Positions 33,727 through 44,143 of a DNA stretch of 64,000 bases are shown here, one piece after another. A program made the position numbers and the translations under genes. Under the pieces are notes generated by a model. It did not search any database. It saw nothing but the letters and a program-made list of their open reading frames with translations, and was not told the origin of the DNA. How positions within the stretch are numbered: position 1 is the stretch's first letter; each line of letters opens with the position of its first letter. The DNA comes from Arthrobacter sp. AZCC_0090 (GTDB lineage: Bacteria; Actinomycetota; Actinomycetes; Actinomycetales; Micrococcaceae): NCBI RefSeq assembly GCF_014207375.1, contig NZ_JACHEE010000007.1:124001-188000 (forward strand), written 5' to 3'.

Positions 33727-34289
33727 GAGCTGGCTCCCCTCGTTGCAGACAAGCCTTCGGCCTGGAGCGCGTCCACTTCCGCTCGTGTGCCCATGATCCG
33801 TATCAGCGAGGCCTCGGTGTCCTGGACTTCCCGGCGGAGCTTGGCGGTGTCTGAATCGTTGCGGACATTGAGCCCGTGGATGTAAAGGGTAGACGTCGAG
33901 CGGTCCACCTCAACCACCAGCGAACCCGGGATCAGCGAAATCACGTGGCCCGTGGCTGTGACCATGAGGTCGGAATGGCTACGTAGTGGGACAGCGACGA
34001 CTGCGTTGGTCACCGAAGGCCCGCGGAAGATCGCTAGGTACATGACCTGGAAGCTCGCGGCCACCACTTTGCCGAGGAACACCACGGCGAAAGGAATAGC
34101 ACGCAGCAGGTTGAACCGTCCGCTGAGTTCCACGGGAGGCAAGTAGAAGATCCTGGCCACCACCACCGCGATCAGGGCACCGAATACGAGGTTGCCCGGG
34201 CTGAAGTCCCGCCAGAGGGCACCCCAGACGACCACTAGCCAGACCAGCAGCGGCAGCTCGGTGCGGAACGAAATCCGCTTGCGACTCAC
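33723..34289 (-). CDS. mrpE: Mrp antiporter subunit E
   Basis: A 188-residue membrane protein. N-terminal transmembrane segments precede a cytoplasmic region with the MrpE motif SLIPGSLVVEVDRSTSTLYIHGLN. Overlaps mrpD and mrpF by four bases each (ATGA), so translation is coupled along the operon. Confidence 0.92.
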   Translation of the reverse strand: MSRKRISFRTELPLLVWLVVVWGALWRDFSPGNLVFGALIAVVVARIFYLPPVELSGRFNLLRAIPFAVVFLGKVVAASFQVMYLAIFRGPSVTNAVVAVPLRSHSDLMVTATGHVISLIPGSLVVEVDRSTSTLYIHGLNVRNDSDTAKLRREVQDTEASLIRIMGTRAEVDALQAEGLSATRGASS

Positions 34290-35941
34290 TTTCCACCTCC
34301 TTGCGCTGGCGCGGCCGGCAAAGCCTTGCCTGCTGGCGAGGCCGGCAGAGCCCCGCCTGCCGGAACGCCCGCTGGCGCGTCACCGTGCGGCGCGGCGATT
34401 CCCGGCATCGGAGCATTCTCGCCAAGCACCGAGCGGATATATGCCGTGCGGTCCAGCATCTGTTCCGCGGAGTTGCCTGCCAATTGGAACAGCGGACCCG
34501 CAAAGACGGTCAGCGCCACACCAAAAACCACAAGCGCGGCGGTTGGCCCCACCATGGTCCGTGGGAGCAGACCGATGCCTGCCGTGTTCTTCAGGACGGG
34601 GTCCGGGTACTCGGCATCCTCGGGTTTCCGCCAGAATGCGCGGTTCCAAACACGGGCGACCGCCAACAGGGTCAGGAGGCTGGTGACCACTGCTCCCACC
34701 ACCAAGGTAAGGGCCAAAGGCGTACCCAGGGCAATGCCGGCCTGCAAGAGCCCGAGCTTTCCCAGGAACCCCGAGAACGGCGGAATTCCGGCGAGGTTCA
34801 CGGCCGGAATGAAGAACAAGAGCGCAAGGAGCGGGGACAATTTGGCGAGCCCACCCAGCCGGTCCATCGAAGAGCTCCCACCGCGGCGCTCGATCAAGCC
34901 CGTCACAAGGAACAGGCTCGTTTGGACGGTGATGTGGTGGGCCACGTAGAACACGGCGGCCGCGAGCCCCGCGATGGAGGACATGGCCAGGCCGAACACC
35001 ATGTACCCGATGTGGCTGACCAAGGTGAAGGAAAGCAGACGTTTAATGTCGCTCTGGGCTATGGCGCCGAGGATACCCACCAGCATGGTCAGCAGCGCCA
35101 CCACCATCAACGGGGTGTTCAAGGAGTCCCCTGGAAACAGAAGCGTCTCAGTGCGGACCATGGCGTAAACACCCACTTTGGTGAGTAAGCCGGCGAACAC
35201 GGCCGTGACCGGTGCGGGGGCTGTCGGATACGAGTCAGGCAGCCAGAAGGACAGCGGGAACACGGCGGCCTTGATACCGAACGCCACCAGCAGCATGACG
35301 TGGAGCAAGTTCTTGGTGCCCGGATCCAATTCGGCGAGCTTGATGGCGAGGTCCGCCATGGTGATGGTTCCGGTAGCCCCGTAAATCATCGCAATGGCGA
35401 TGAGGAACAACACCGAGGACACCACTGACACCACCACGTAGGTGACCCCGGCGCGGATGCGCGGACCGGTCCCACCCAGTGTCATGAGCACGTAGCTCGC
35501 CGTCAGCAGGATCTCGAAGCCCACGTACAAGTTGAAGAGGTCACCTGTGAGGAAGGCGTTGGAGACACCGGCCACCAAGATCAAGTAGGTCGGGTGGAAG
35601 ATCGACACCGGTGCCTCGCGGTCGCCGTCGGCCATGCCTTGGCCGGTGGCGTAGATCAGCACGGCGAGGCTGATGACGGAGGAAACCACCAACATGAGCG
35701 AGGAAAACTGGTCCACCACCATCACCACGCCCCACGGCGGTTGCCAGCCACCCAGGGTGACCGACGCCGTGCCGGTGGTCCAGACCGAGGCAAGGAGCCA
35801 GCATTCCAGGAGCAGGGTCAGGGACAACAGGCCGATGCTGACGACGCGCTGCGCCAGCGGGTTCCTGTTCAGCGCGAATGTCAGCGCGGCACCGAGGATG
35901 GGAAGTACGACGGCGAGCGGCGCCAGGCTGGCGATGTTCAC
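34286..35941 (-). CDS. mrpD: Mrp antiporter subunit D
   Basis: A 551-residue NuoN/M-like proton-translocating subunit with about 14 transmembrane segments. Conserved elements include the LFNLYVGFEILLTASYVLM helix with its buried Glu and the FPLSFWLPDSYPTAPAPVTA channel loop. The C-terminus has an Ala/Pro/Gly-rich tail with imperfect GKALPAAPA-type repeats, an extension not needed for the fold. Confidence 0.93.
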   Translation of the reverse strand: MNIASLAPLAVVLPILGAALTFALNRNPLAQRVVSIGLLSLTLLLECWLLASVWTTGTASVTLGGWQPPWGVVMVVDQFSSLMLVVSSVISLAVLIYATGQGMADGDREAPVSIFHPTYLILVAGVSNAFLTGDLFNLYVGFEILLTASYVLMTLGGTGPRIRAGVTYVVVSVVSSVLFLIAIAMIYGATGTITMADLAIKLAELDPGTKNLLHVMLLVAFGIKAAVFPLSFWLPDSYPTAPAPVTAVFAGLLTKVGVYAMVRTETLLFPGDSLNTPLMVVALLTMLVGILGAIAQSDIKRLLSFTLVSHIGYMVFGLAMSSIAGLAAAVFYVAHHITVQTSLFLVTGLIERRGGSSSMDRLGGLAKLSPLLALLFFIPAVNLAGIPPFSGFLGKLGLLQAGIALGTPLALTLVVGAVVTSLLTLLAVARVWNRAFWRKPEDAEYPDPVLKNTAGIGLLPRTMVGPTAALVVFGVALTVFAGPLFQLAGNSAEQMLDRTAYIRSVLGENAPMPGIAAPHGDAPAGVPAGGALPASPAGKALPAAPAQGGGK

Positions 35942-36393
35942 TCGGGGCCTCCTTCCTTGGCTGCTTCGGTGACTGCGGTGACCGGGAATTCGGATGTTTC
36001 TTCAGGAACCACGGAATCGTCCTCGGCGTCGAAGCTGGGAGTCTTGGCCACACGGCGGTCTTCGGCGTCATCCTGGATATCGTCTTGGCGTGCCAACGCC
36101 CAGGTCCGGTAGATGATGCCGAGCATGAATGCAGTCACCGCGAAGGAAATCACGATCGACGTCAGGATCAAGGCTTGTGGCAAGGGATCGTTGTAGTCGC
36201 GCGGATCCGTCGATTTGTTGAAGAGTGGAGCAAGTCCGGCATATCCGCCCGTGGACAGGATCAGCAGGTTGGTAGCGTTGGCCAGGAGCATGAGTCCCAG
36301 CAGCACTCGGGTCAGGCTGCGTTCCAGGATCAAATAGATTCCGCAGGCAAACAGCACGCCCATGACGATCAACAGGGTCAGGTTGACGCTCAT
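35938..36393 (-). CDS. mrpC: Mrp antiporter subunit C
   Basis: A 151-residue NuoK-like protein with three transmembrane segments (GVLFACGIYLILERSL, LMLLANATNLLIL, DPLPQALILTSIVISFAVTAF). The acidic C-terminal tail after residue ~110 is hydrophilic. Four-base overlaps join it to mrpA and mrpD. Confidence 0.93.
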   Translation of the reverse strand: MSVNLTLLIVMGVLFACGIYLILERSLTRVLLGLMLLANATNLLILSTGGYAGLAPLFNKSTDPRDYNDPLPQALILTSIVISFAVTAFMLGIIYRTWALARQDDIQDDAEDRRVAKTPSFDAEDDSVVPEETSEFPVTAVTEAAKEGGPE

Positions 36394-39300
36394 GGTGTCC
36401 CCTTCGCTAGCGGACTCGCAGTCGCCGTCGCCGTAGCAGTCCGGGCGGCCGTGGTAGCGGAGGCTTCGGGCCGGGTTGCCCCGTGACCCCTTGTCTCTCC
36501 GCTGGCGGTCTCCTCGAAGTGTTCGTCGATCTCGGCCCCCAAACTTCGCAACACGTCCAATGCCAGTCCCACCACCACGAGATACACGCCAATGTCGAAG
36601 ATCGTGGACGTGACGAATTTGATGTCACCGAACAGCGGCAGCCAGAACCCGATGATGGCGGTTTGGAACACCTGGCCGCCCAGAAGCAACGGCACGAAGC
36701 CCGCCGCGGCCGCCGTCGCCAGACCGGTTCCCAGCAGCATGCCGGCGCTGATCGGCGCGGCTTCGCGCAACTCGAAGCGTCCTCCGGCCAGGTAACGGAT
36801 GGTCAGGGCGAGCCCAGCCGTGAGTCCACCGGCGAAGCCGCCGCCCGGAAGGTTGTGTCCTGCGAGAAGCAGGTAAACCGAGAAGACGATCATCGAGTGG
36901 AAAATCAGCCGAGTGACCACCTCGAAGATGATGGACCGGCGTTCGGGTGCCAAGGTGCGGCCAGCCACTAGCCAAGGGTCCGTCAGCGAGCCGGCGAACT
37001 TGCGCACGAGTGCCAGCGAGGCGTCCTCGCGCGAATTGCCCCCGACGGCGGTGCGTCTTCCCACCGTGCCTTCGGGCACCGTGGCCGCCTTGTTGATGCG
37101 CTCACCGCGGCTGCGGACAAAGATCAGGCTGGCGACGCCAGTGGCGGCAACGGCGAGCACCGAGATCTCGCCGAAGGTATCCCACGCCCGGATGTCCACG
37201 AGCGTCACGTTGACGACGTTGAGGCCGCCGCCACCTTCATAGGCGAGCCGAGGGAATGAGAGGGACACAGGCTCCGCGATCCGGGCTCCCATGGCGTAGA
37301 TCGCCACGAAGATCATGGTGACGCCGAACGCCACACCGATAATGACGCGCACTACCCGGTATTTGCCGCCGGTACGGTCCCGGAGCTCCGGAGGGAGGCT
37401 GCGCATCGCCAGGACAAAGGCCACCAGGATGATGGTCTCTACGAGCATTTGGGTCAGGGCGAGGTCCGGGGCTCCCTGCAGGGCGAACATCAAGGCGATG
37501 CCATAGCCGGTGACGGACACCATCAGCACGGCGAGGAAGCGCTTATTGGCACGAACGGCGGCGAGGGCGCCAACAACGATCCCGGCCGCGGCGATGAGCT
37601 GGAGCGGCGAGTTCGGATCCACGAGGTAGAGGCCGCCCGGAAGCGGCTTGTTGGCCACAATCAGCGCAGTCAAGGGCACGGCGAAAGCCACTGTGAGGAT
37701 GACTGCAAGGTAAAAGTACAGGGAGCCGCGCTGCGTGCGCCCCGTGACCCACACGGCGACGTCGTCCAGGGCGCCGATGGTGCGCTGGTAAGCGCGATCG
37801 CCGTCCACCCAGTCCGGGATACGGCCCTGCGCCCGCGACACAAAGTTTCGGCCGTAGAACATCACCACGCCGGCCGCGAACGTCACGGCGGTCAGGCCCA
37901 ACGCGGGCGTCAACCCGTGCCACAGCGCGAGGTGGCTTGCAGCGGCAAGGCTGGCACCGGCGTCGTGATCGGCGGCACTATTAAAAGCGGCCGCATACGG
38001 CTGGATCCACGAGTCAACGGGATCCGGCCACAGGCCGTACACGATGGTGAGGACGCTCAAGATGGCCGGCGCCGCCAAGAATGATGGCTGGATGGCCTTG
38101 AACGGCGTCCGTTGGACGCCCGGCTTCGTGGCGAACGCACCCCACATGAAGCGGGCGCTGTAAGCGAACGTGAGGATGGACCCCAGGACCAAGCCGACGA
38201 GGAGAACGAGCCCCCACGGTTGCGACGCAGAACCCGTGCCGTAGTGGACGAACGCTTCGAACACCGATTCCTTGGCCACGAAGCCTGCCAGCGGCGGTAT
38301 TCCGGCCATGGATGCAGCGGCGATGCCTGCCACGATGGCAAGTGCCCGCGAGGACTGGTACACCCCGGAGAGTTTGCGGATATCGCGCGTGCCGGATTGA
38401 TGGTCGATGATTCCCACCACCAGGAACAACGCGGCTTTGAAGAGGCCGTGAGCCAGCAGGAGCGCGAGTCCGGCCAGTGCGGCGTCGGGCCGACCGAGGC
38501 CCACCACCATGGTGAGGAATCCGAGCTGGCTGACTGTGCCATAGGCGAGGATGAGCTTGATGTCGGTCTGCCGGAGTGCCCTGTAGCCGCCCACCAGCAT
38601 GGTGGCCACGCCCAGTCCGAGCACCAGAGGCAGCCAGTAGGGGTTTTCACTGAACCCCGGCGCCATGCGGGCGACGATGTAGATCCCGGCCTTCACCATG
38701 GCTGCTGCGTGCAGGTAGGCGCTCACCGGAGTGGGGGCCGCCATGGCGCCCGGGAGCCAGAAGTGGAAAGGGACCAGCGCCGATTTGGTAATCGCCCCTA
38801 CCAGGATGAGTACGACGGCGGCAGAAACCGCGCCCTGCCCGGGTCCCGTGACGAAAGTGGCTGCTTGGGCCATGATCGCCGAAATCCGGTATGTTCCGGC
38901 TGTCTGGCCCAGAATGATGAGGCCAACGAGCATGGCCAAGCCACCAGCGGTGGTGACCATGAGGGCCTGCAAAGCCGAGCGCCGGGCGGAAAGGCGAGTG
39001 CGCGCGTAGCCGATCAGCAGATAGGACAGGACGGTGGTGAGCTCCCAGAAGATGAACATCATCAGAAGATCGTCCGCGGTCACCAAGCCGAACATTGCGC
39101 CGGCGAAGGCAAGCAGTTGGGCCCCGAACCCGCCCAGATCGGCATCCTTGTTCTTGAAGTATCGGGCGCAATAGACCAAGACCAGCGCGCCAACGCCAAG
39201 AACCAGCAAGGACATCACCCAGGCCAGGACGTCCATGCGAAAGGCGAACTCAAGCTTGAGGTTTGGAATCCATGGGAGGGTTTCTTCGATGAAGCCGCCG

Positions 39301-39485
39301 GTGGGGTCCCCGCCGGAGCCCGAAAGGTTCCGGCCGGGATAGATCCGGTCATACTGCAAAAGCAGCCAGACAAAGGCACCCGCTGGAACCGCCGCGAGGA
39401 CGTAGAAGGCATTCCGCTGGAGTTTCCGGAAGATCCAGGGCGCTACAGTTGCCGCTGCAAAGGTCACGGCAAGAACTGTGATCAC
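36390..39485 (-). CDS. mrpA: Mrp antiporter subunit A fused to B
   Basis: A 1031-residue protein, NuoL-like over the first ~650 residues with the TPVSAYLHAAAMVKAGIYIVAR channel loop. A MrpA-specific extension follows, and the last ~220 residues are MrpB-like (MIVFSVYLLLAGHNLPGGGFAGGL). The A-B fusion explains the lack of a separate mrpB. The start is GTG 39485 with GGAG seven bases upstream. It opens the operon mrpA-C-D-E-F-G; the complex is a Na+(K+)/H+ antiporter important in alkali and salt tolerance. The 191 bases upstream are the shared promoter region with the MFS gene. Confidence 0.93.
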   Translation of the reverse strand: MITVLAVTFAAATVAPWIFRKLQRNAFYVLAAVPAGAFVWLLLQYDRIYPGRNLSGSGGDPTGGFIEETLPWIPNLKLEFAFRMDVLAWVMSLLVLGVGALVLVYCARYFKNKDADLGGFGAQLLAFAGAMFGLVTADDLLMMFIFWELTTVLSYLLIGYARTRLSARRSALQALMVTTAGGLAMLVGLIILGQTAGTYRISAIMAQAATFVTGPGQGAVSAAVVLILVGAITKSALVPFHFWLPGAMAAPTPVSAYLHAAAMVKAGIYIVARMAPGFSENPYWLPLVLGLGVATMLVGGYRALRQTDIKLILAYGTVSQLGFLTMVVGLGRPDAALAGLALLLAHGLFKAALFLVVGIIDHQSGTRDIRKLSGVYQSSRALAIVAGIAAASMAGIPPLAGFVAKESVFEAFVHYGTGSASQPWGLVLLVGLVLGSILTFAYSARFMWGAFATKPGVQRTPFKAIQPSFLAAPAILSVLTIVYGLWPDPVDSWIQPYAAAFNSAADHDAGASLAAASHLALWHGLTPALGLTAVTFAAGVVMFYGRNFVSRAQGRIPDWVDGDRAYQRTIGALDDVAVWVTGRTQRGSLYFYLAVILTVAFAVPLTALIVANKPLPGGLYLVDPNSPLQLIAAAGIVVGALAAVRANKRFLAVLMVSVTGYGIALMFALQGAPDLALTQMLVETIILVAFVLAMRSLPPELRDRTGGKYRVVRVIIGVAFGVTMIFVAIYAMGARIAEPVSLSFPRLAYEGGGGLNVVNVTLVDIRAWDTFGEISVLAVAATGVASLIFVRSRGERINKAATVPEGTVGRRTAVGGNSREDASLALVRKFAGSLTDPWLVAGRTLAPERRSIIFEVVTRLIFHSMIVFSVYLLLAGHNLPGGGFAGGLTAGLALTIRYLAGGRFELREAAPISAGMLLGTGLATAAAAGFVPLLLGGQVFQTAIIGFWLPLFGDIKFVTSTIFDIGVYLVVVGLALDVLRSLGAEIDEHFEETASGETRGHGATRPEASATTAARTATATATASPLAKGTP

Positions 39486-39676
39486 TGGAATCTCCGCAAA
39501 GTCAGGAATGAATTGTCAAAAGTTGGAGCAGGCGGTCAAACGTTGGGTTCGGTGCAGGTAGTTTATCAACCGCATGTGACAAACAATGTCGGCATCAAAG
39601 GTGTATAGGCGTGCGGTTCGATGCGGGCCGGCTCCACGTCCCAAAACTGTCACTTCTGGCGGTTACCATTCAGACC

Positions 39677-41080
39677 ATGAACATGGCAACAGCGCCTGAG
39701 GCCCCGCACCCGGCATCAGAGCTTGCTTCCGGGCCCGCCGCGTCGAACAAGGGACAGATTCTTGCCTGGGCCTCATGGGATTGGGGTTCCGCGGCCTTTA
39801 ACGCCGTCATGACCACCTTCGTGTTCACCGTCTACCTGACGTCCAAAGCCTTCGGCGGTGAAGACTCTGCATCGGCGGCGTTGGGGGCCGCCTTGGCGAT
39901 TGCCGGCGTCGCGATTGCGGTCCTGGCACCCGTCACCGGCCAGCGATCCGACTCCGGTGGCAGCCGCAAACTGTGGCTGGGGGTCAACACTGCCCTTGTC
40001 GCAGTCCTCACCGGCTTGTGCTTCTTCGTCTTCCCGAAGCCCGAGTTCCTTCTTCTGGGTGTCTCGTTGATCGCGCTCGGCAATGTGTATTTCGAGTTCG
40101 CGGGCGTCAATTACAACGCCATGCTGGCCCAGATCTCCACCCCCGCCAATATCGGAAAAGTGAGTGGCTTCGGCTGGGGAATGGGGTATTTGGGCGGAAT
40201 CGTGGCGCTGCTCGCGGTGCTGCAGCTTTTCGTCCAACCGTCTTTTGAGTGGTTCGGAGCTTCCACGCAGGACAGCCTGAACATCAGGCTGGTGGCTGTC
40301 TTCTCCGCGCTCTGGTTCTTCATCTTCGCGTTACCGGTCCTCTTCGCGGTGCCAGAGCTTTCCGTCAAGAAACCGGAGTCCCGGCTCGGGTTCCTCGCTT
40401 CGTACGGTTTGTTGGCCCGCCGGATCACGGCCATCTATCGAACCAGTCCGCACACTATCTATTTCCTGCTCGCGAGCGCCATCTTTCGCGACGGCCTCGC
40501 GGCGGTCTTCACCTTTGGCGGAGTCATTGCTGCAGGGACCTTTGGATTCGAACTCAAGCAAGTCATCTTCTTCGCGATTTTCGGAAATGTGGTGGCCGCA
40601 GTCGGCGCCATGATCGGCGGATTCCTGGACGACAGGATCGGCCCCAAGGCTGTCATCGTCATTTCCCTGCTGGGACTCCTGGTAGCCGGCACGGCCATCC
40701 TGGTGCTTGGAAATGGCGACTACGTGTTCTTCGGAACCCACTGGGCAGGCAGCACCACTTTCTGGGTGTTCGGCTTGTTCCTCTGCCTGTTCGTCGGACC
40801 AGCCCAGGCTTCCTCCCGCGCGTACCTCGCGAGGCTGGCGCCGAATGGCGAATCCGGCGAATTGTTCGGACTCTACGCTACGACCGGCAGGGCAGTGAGC
40901 TTCCTGGCACCGGCGCTCTTTACGCTGTGCATCACCCTGGCGACGCCCCTGGTGGCCCCCGGCGGAGCCCAACGCTGGGGCATTCTTGGCATCATGGTGG
41001 TGCTCCTGGCCGGCCTGTTGGTGATCCTGCCCGTCAAATCACCCAGCAAGACGGAAATCGCCGTGGTTCCCGTTCGCTGA
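39677..41080 (+). CDS. MFS transporter (UMF1/Atg22-like family)
   Basis: A 467-residue permease with 12 predicted transmembrane segments. The opening ILAWASWDWGSAAFNAVMTTFVF motif and the GVNYNAMLAQISTPANIGKVSGFGWGMGYLGG loop match the UMF1 (Atg22-like) group, whose bacterial substrates are unknown. ATG 39677 directly precedes the conserved region; the frame opens at 39611. The following 241 bases contain GTGCCGGC inverted copies and then the ROK operator. Confidence 0.85.
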   Translation: MNMATAPEAPHPASELASGPAASNKGQILAWASWDWGSAAFNAVMTTFVFTVYLTSKAFGGEDSASAALGAALAIAGVAIAVLAPVTGQRSDSGGSRKLWLGVNTALVAVLTGLCFFVFPKPEFLLLGVSLIALGNVYFEFAGVNYNAMLAQISTPANIGKVSGFGWGMGYLGGIVALLAVLQLFVQPSFEWFGASTQDSLNIRLVAVFSALWFFIFALPVLFAVPELSVKKPESRLGFLASYGLLARRITAIYRTSPHTIYFLLASAIFRDGLAAVFTFGGVIAAGTFGFELKQVIFFAIFGNVVAAVGAMIGGFLDDRIGPKAVIVISLLGLLVAGTAILVLGNGDYVFFGTHWAGSTTFWVFGLFLCLFVGPAQASSRAYLARLAPNGESGELFGLYATTGRAVSFLAPALFTLCITLATPLVAPGGAQRWGILGIMVVLLAGLLVILPVKSPSKTEIAVVPVR

Positions 41081-41298
41081 GCGGTGCCGGCTGGGTGAAG
41101 CACGGCCGTGCCGGCGGGTTAGGCAAGGTGGGGGCCGACGGGGTGCAGAGCCGCCGGGCCGGCACCAGCGCCTGTGCTTCGCACCCGAAAAGGACTGGCG
41201 CACCCGGTCTTCCGGGGGCGTGGGTCCTTAGCGGGTGCCTACGTCATCAATGGGTGCCTTGAATCCACGCAATCTGCCGAAACCCTTGATCTTTGATT

Positions 41299-41317
41299 GT
41301 TAGTAGAGTTTACTAAC
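41299..41317. promoter_or_regulatory. Candidate ROK repressor operator
   Basis: Inverted repeat GTTAGTA-N5-TACTAAC ending four bases before the ROK gene ATG. The position at the start of the repressor-nagZ-nagB cluster suggests autoregulation by sugar-responsive repression. Binding is inferred. Confidence 0.55.
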
Positions 41318-41321
41318 TCAC

Positions 41322-42503
41322 ATGGAAGCCCTTCGTGACCGCCCTGGCACCGATCGCCCTGGCACCGATCGCCACCGCAGTGATCGAACAGGCGCAGCGA
41401 CCCTGCCGTCCGATGGACGTGCCCACAACCTCTCCTTGGTACGGCAAACGCTGCACTCGGCAGGTGCGATGAGCCGCGCGGACCTGTCCAGAACCCTGGG
41501 TCTGACCCGCGTCACGGTATCGGACCTCGTATCCGACCTCTTAGAGCGCGGCCACGTGGTGGAACTGGGCCAGTCGGATGAAGTCCGCCCCGGCAAACCG
41601 GCCATCCTGGTGGACATCAACCGCCAAGGCCTCCAAGTGATCGGCATGGATCTGGCCGAAAATTCCGTGCTGCGTGCCGCCGTCCTGGACCTTGACGGCA
41701 ACATCCTCGAACGGGTGGAACGCAACATCGCTTCGGAAACCGGGCAGGACGTCGTCAGCCAGGTCCTCGAACTCGCTTCTGAAGCAGCAGGACGCGCAAC
41801 CGCCACGCTACTCGGCATCGGCGTCGGAACTCCCGGCATCGTCAACGCGGACGGCGTGGTCACCACGGCACCCAACTTCGAATGGAAGGACGTCCCGCTA
41901 CGCGATCTCCTCCAGGAGCAGACTGGCCTGCCGACCCTCGTCTCCAACGACGCCGATGCCGCGGTCCACGCGGATTACACCTTCGGCGGCGGCAGTGACC
42001 ACATGGTCCTCGTGAAAATCGGCCGCGGCGTCGGATCGGGTCTCATCGTGGGCGGCCGGCGTACCAGAGGCGCCCACTCCGCGGCAGGCGAAATCGGCCA
42101 CGTCACGGTCGGCACCGACGGCGGGACCATGTGCAAGTGCGGGAAGACCGGCTGCCTCGAAACGTGGATGTCCGTCCCCAACCTCGAACGCGCACTGGCC
42201 GAGGCATCGGCGAGCGCCGAACCGGAGGCCGCGGCCGGTGTCGTACTCCGGGAAGCAGGCGAGCGGCTCGCCATCGCCCTCGCGCCCGTGGTCGGCGCCC
42301 TCGACTTGGCTGAAGTGGTCCTCAGTGGACCCAGGGAGCTCTTGGAGGGCCCCCTTCTCGACGCCGTCCGGCAGACCCTGCTTGAGCGGCTACTGCATCA
42401 GGACCCCTCACCGGTGTCCGTCCGTCTCGCGGCAGACGCACAGGACATTGTCCTGCGCGGAGCCGCCGTGATGGTCCTGTGGAACCAGCTGGGTGTGGCC
42501 TGA
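41322..42503 (+). CDS. ROK-family transcriptional repressor (NagC/Mlc-like)
   Basis: A 393-residue protein. The N-terminal winged helix (SRADLSRTLGLTRVTVSDLVSDLLERG) is followed by a ROK sugar-kinase-like domain with GVGTPGIVNADG and the zinc site (GHVTVGTDGGTMCKCGKTGCLET), giving the CxCGxxGCxE motif. It precedes nagZ and nagB, so it probably senses an amino sugar or its phosphate. No clear ribosome binding site precedes ATG 41322, and translation could start without a leader. Confidence 0.9.
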   Translation: MEALRDRPGTDRPGTDRHRSDRTGAATLPSDGRAHNLSLVRQTLHSAGAMSRADLSRTLGLTRVTVSDLVSDLLERGHVVELGQSDEVRPGKPAILVDINRQGLQVIGMDLAENSVLRAAVLDLDGNILERVERNIASETGQDVVSQVLELASEAAGRATATLLGIGVGTPGIVNADGVVTTAPNFEWKDVPLRDLLQEQTGLPTLVSNDADAAVHADYTFGGGSDHMVLVKIGRGVGSGLIVGGRRTRGAHSAAGEIGHVTVGTDGGTMCKCGKTGCLETWMSVPNLERALAEASASAEPEAAAGVVLREAGERLAIALAPVVGALDLAEVVLSGPRELLEGPLLDAVRQTLLERLLHQDPSPVSVRLAADAQDIVLRGAAVMVLWNQLGVA

Positions 42504-42567
42504 GCGCCGCACATAGCCGTTTCCAGCCCTGACTACCTAATAAGCATCCCTGAAGAAGGAGCCGGAC

Positions 42568-44097
42568 ATGGACACGATTCAGTCCCCCGCTACTCAGTCC
42601 TTTGCCACCGCGCCCGCCCGCGAACACCTCCGCCGATTGGCGGCAGGTACCCTCATGCCCGGATTTACGGGCATCGCCGTCCCCGTCTGGATCCTGGACG
42701 CGTACGACGCCGGGCTGGCGGCTGTGTGCCTCTACGGCACCAACGTGGCATCCCGTGTGCAGCTGCGCGAACTCTGCGCCGGACTCCGCGCGCATTCCCC
42801 GAACACCCTCATCGCCGTCGATGAAGAGGGAGGCGACGTCACGCGTCTTCACTACCTCACGGGCTCACCGCAGCCCGGCAACGCAGTGCTCGGGCGGTTG
42901 GACGACGTCGAACTGACCGCCGCCAGCGCGAGCGCCATCGGCCACGAACTCGCGGGCCTGGGCATCAACCTCAACCTGGCTCCGGATGCCGACGTCAATT
43001 CCGCTCCGGACAATCCCGTCATCGGTGTGCGCAGCTTCGGTGCCGAACCGGATTTGGTAGCCCGGCATACTGCCGCTTGGATCCGTGGACTTGAAGATGC
43101 CGGTGTGGCCTCCTGTGCCAAGCACTTCCCGGGCCACGGCGACACCACCACTGATTCACACCTGGCCCTCCCTCGGGTAACGGCCAATGCCGCCACACTG
43201 GATGCCCGCGAACTGGTCCCGTTCCGCGCGCTCGTTGCTGCCGGCGGTGCCACCGTCATGACCAGCCACATCCTGGTTGAGGCCTTGGACCCGGACCACC
43301 CTGCAACCTTCTCCTCGCGCATCCTCCAGGACTTGCTCCGCCGGGACATGGGCTTCAACGGCGTCATCATCACGGATGCCTTGGACATGGCCGGGGCATC
43401 CGCCCAGACAGGCGTTCCGGAAGCGGCGGTCCGTGCTCTCATGGCCGGAGCAGACCTGCTGTGCCTGGGCTCGGAAACAGGCCCGGCCCTCTTCGAACAG
43501 ACGCTCAACGCGATCGCCGATGCCGTTGACGAGGGACGCCTGCCCTTGGAGCGGCTGGCCGATGCTGCTGCCCGCACGTCGGCGCTGTCCTCGCGTTTCC
43601 CCGCCGCGGGTGCCGCGGAGATCCAAGAAGCCGCCATCAGAGGCCAACTGGGACTGCAGGGCGAGCCGCAGCTATCCGGCATGCTCGCTGACCAGCAGGC
43701 GCTTGACGGCGTGCGCATCGCCGAGGCCTTCGAGGTATCCGAGGCAGCCGAAAAATGGCTTGCGCGGAAGGAGCCCGTGGCCATCGTGCAGGTTGAGACC
43801 GGGGCGAATTTCGCCGTCGGCCGCGTGCCATGGGGTCCCGCTTCCGCGACTGAGGCAGTGGTCAGCGAAGGCGAGGTGCCCGACGGCGCCCGGGTCGCCG
43901 TCGTCGGGCGCGGGCTGGATGCCGAGCACCCGCTCTGGACCGTTTTTGCCCGTTTGAGGGCGGAAGGGCACGCGGTGATCGCCGTCGAGTGCGGCTGGCC
44001 GCGCGGCGGTGCGGACATCGTCACCTATGGTGCGTCCCTCACGGTCTCCCAGGCCCTGACGTCCCTGCTGCTGAACGGCAATACCAAGGCCTCCTAA
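42568..44097 (+). CDS. nagZ: Beta-N-acetylhexosaminidase, GH3 family (NagZ)
   Basis: A 509-residue family 3 glycoside hydrolase. The NagZ signature KHFPGHGDT is at 185-193, giving the His/Asp acid-base dyad, and the nucleophile is Asp270 in ITDALDMAG. It releases N-acetylglucosamine from peptidoglycan fragments or chitooligosaccharides. No signal peptide, so it acts in the cytoplasm. The last ~150 residues are an extra C-terminal domain beyond the minimal ~340-residue NagZ. Lies between the ROK repressor and nagB; AGAAGGAG precedes the ATG. Confidence 0.92.
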   Translation: MDTIQSPATQSFATAPAREHLRRLAAGTLMPGFTGIAVPVWILDAYDAGLAAVCLYGTNVASRVQLRELCAGLRAHSPNTLIAVDEEGGDVTRLHYLTGSPQPGNAVLGRLDDVELTAASASAIGHELAGLGINLNLAPDADVNSAPDNPVIGVRSFGAEPDLVARHTAAWIRGLEDAGVASCAKHFPGHGDTTTDSHLALPRVTANAATLDARELVPFRALVAAGGATVMTSHILVEALDPDHPATFSSRILQDLLRRDMGFNGVIITDALDMAGASAQTGVPEAAVRALMAGADLLCLGSETGPALFEQTLNAIADAVDEGRLPLERLADAAARTSALSSRFPAAGAAEIQEAAIRGQLGLQGEPQLSGMLADQQALDGVRIAEAFEVSEAAEKWLARKEPVAIVQVETGANFAVGRVPWGPASATEAVVSEGEVPDGARVAVVGRGLDAEHPLWTVFARLRAEGHAVIAVECGWPRGGADIVTYGASLTVSQALTSLLLNGNTKAS

Positions 44098-44143
44098 ACC
44101 GGCCCCTAGCACTGAAGCACTATCCCATCCACAGGAAGCAGCC

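Noticed and set aside
38112..39608. 498-codon plus-strand open frame
   Set aside because: Antisense of mrpA; no recognisable domain and shadow-like composition.
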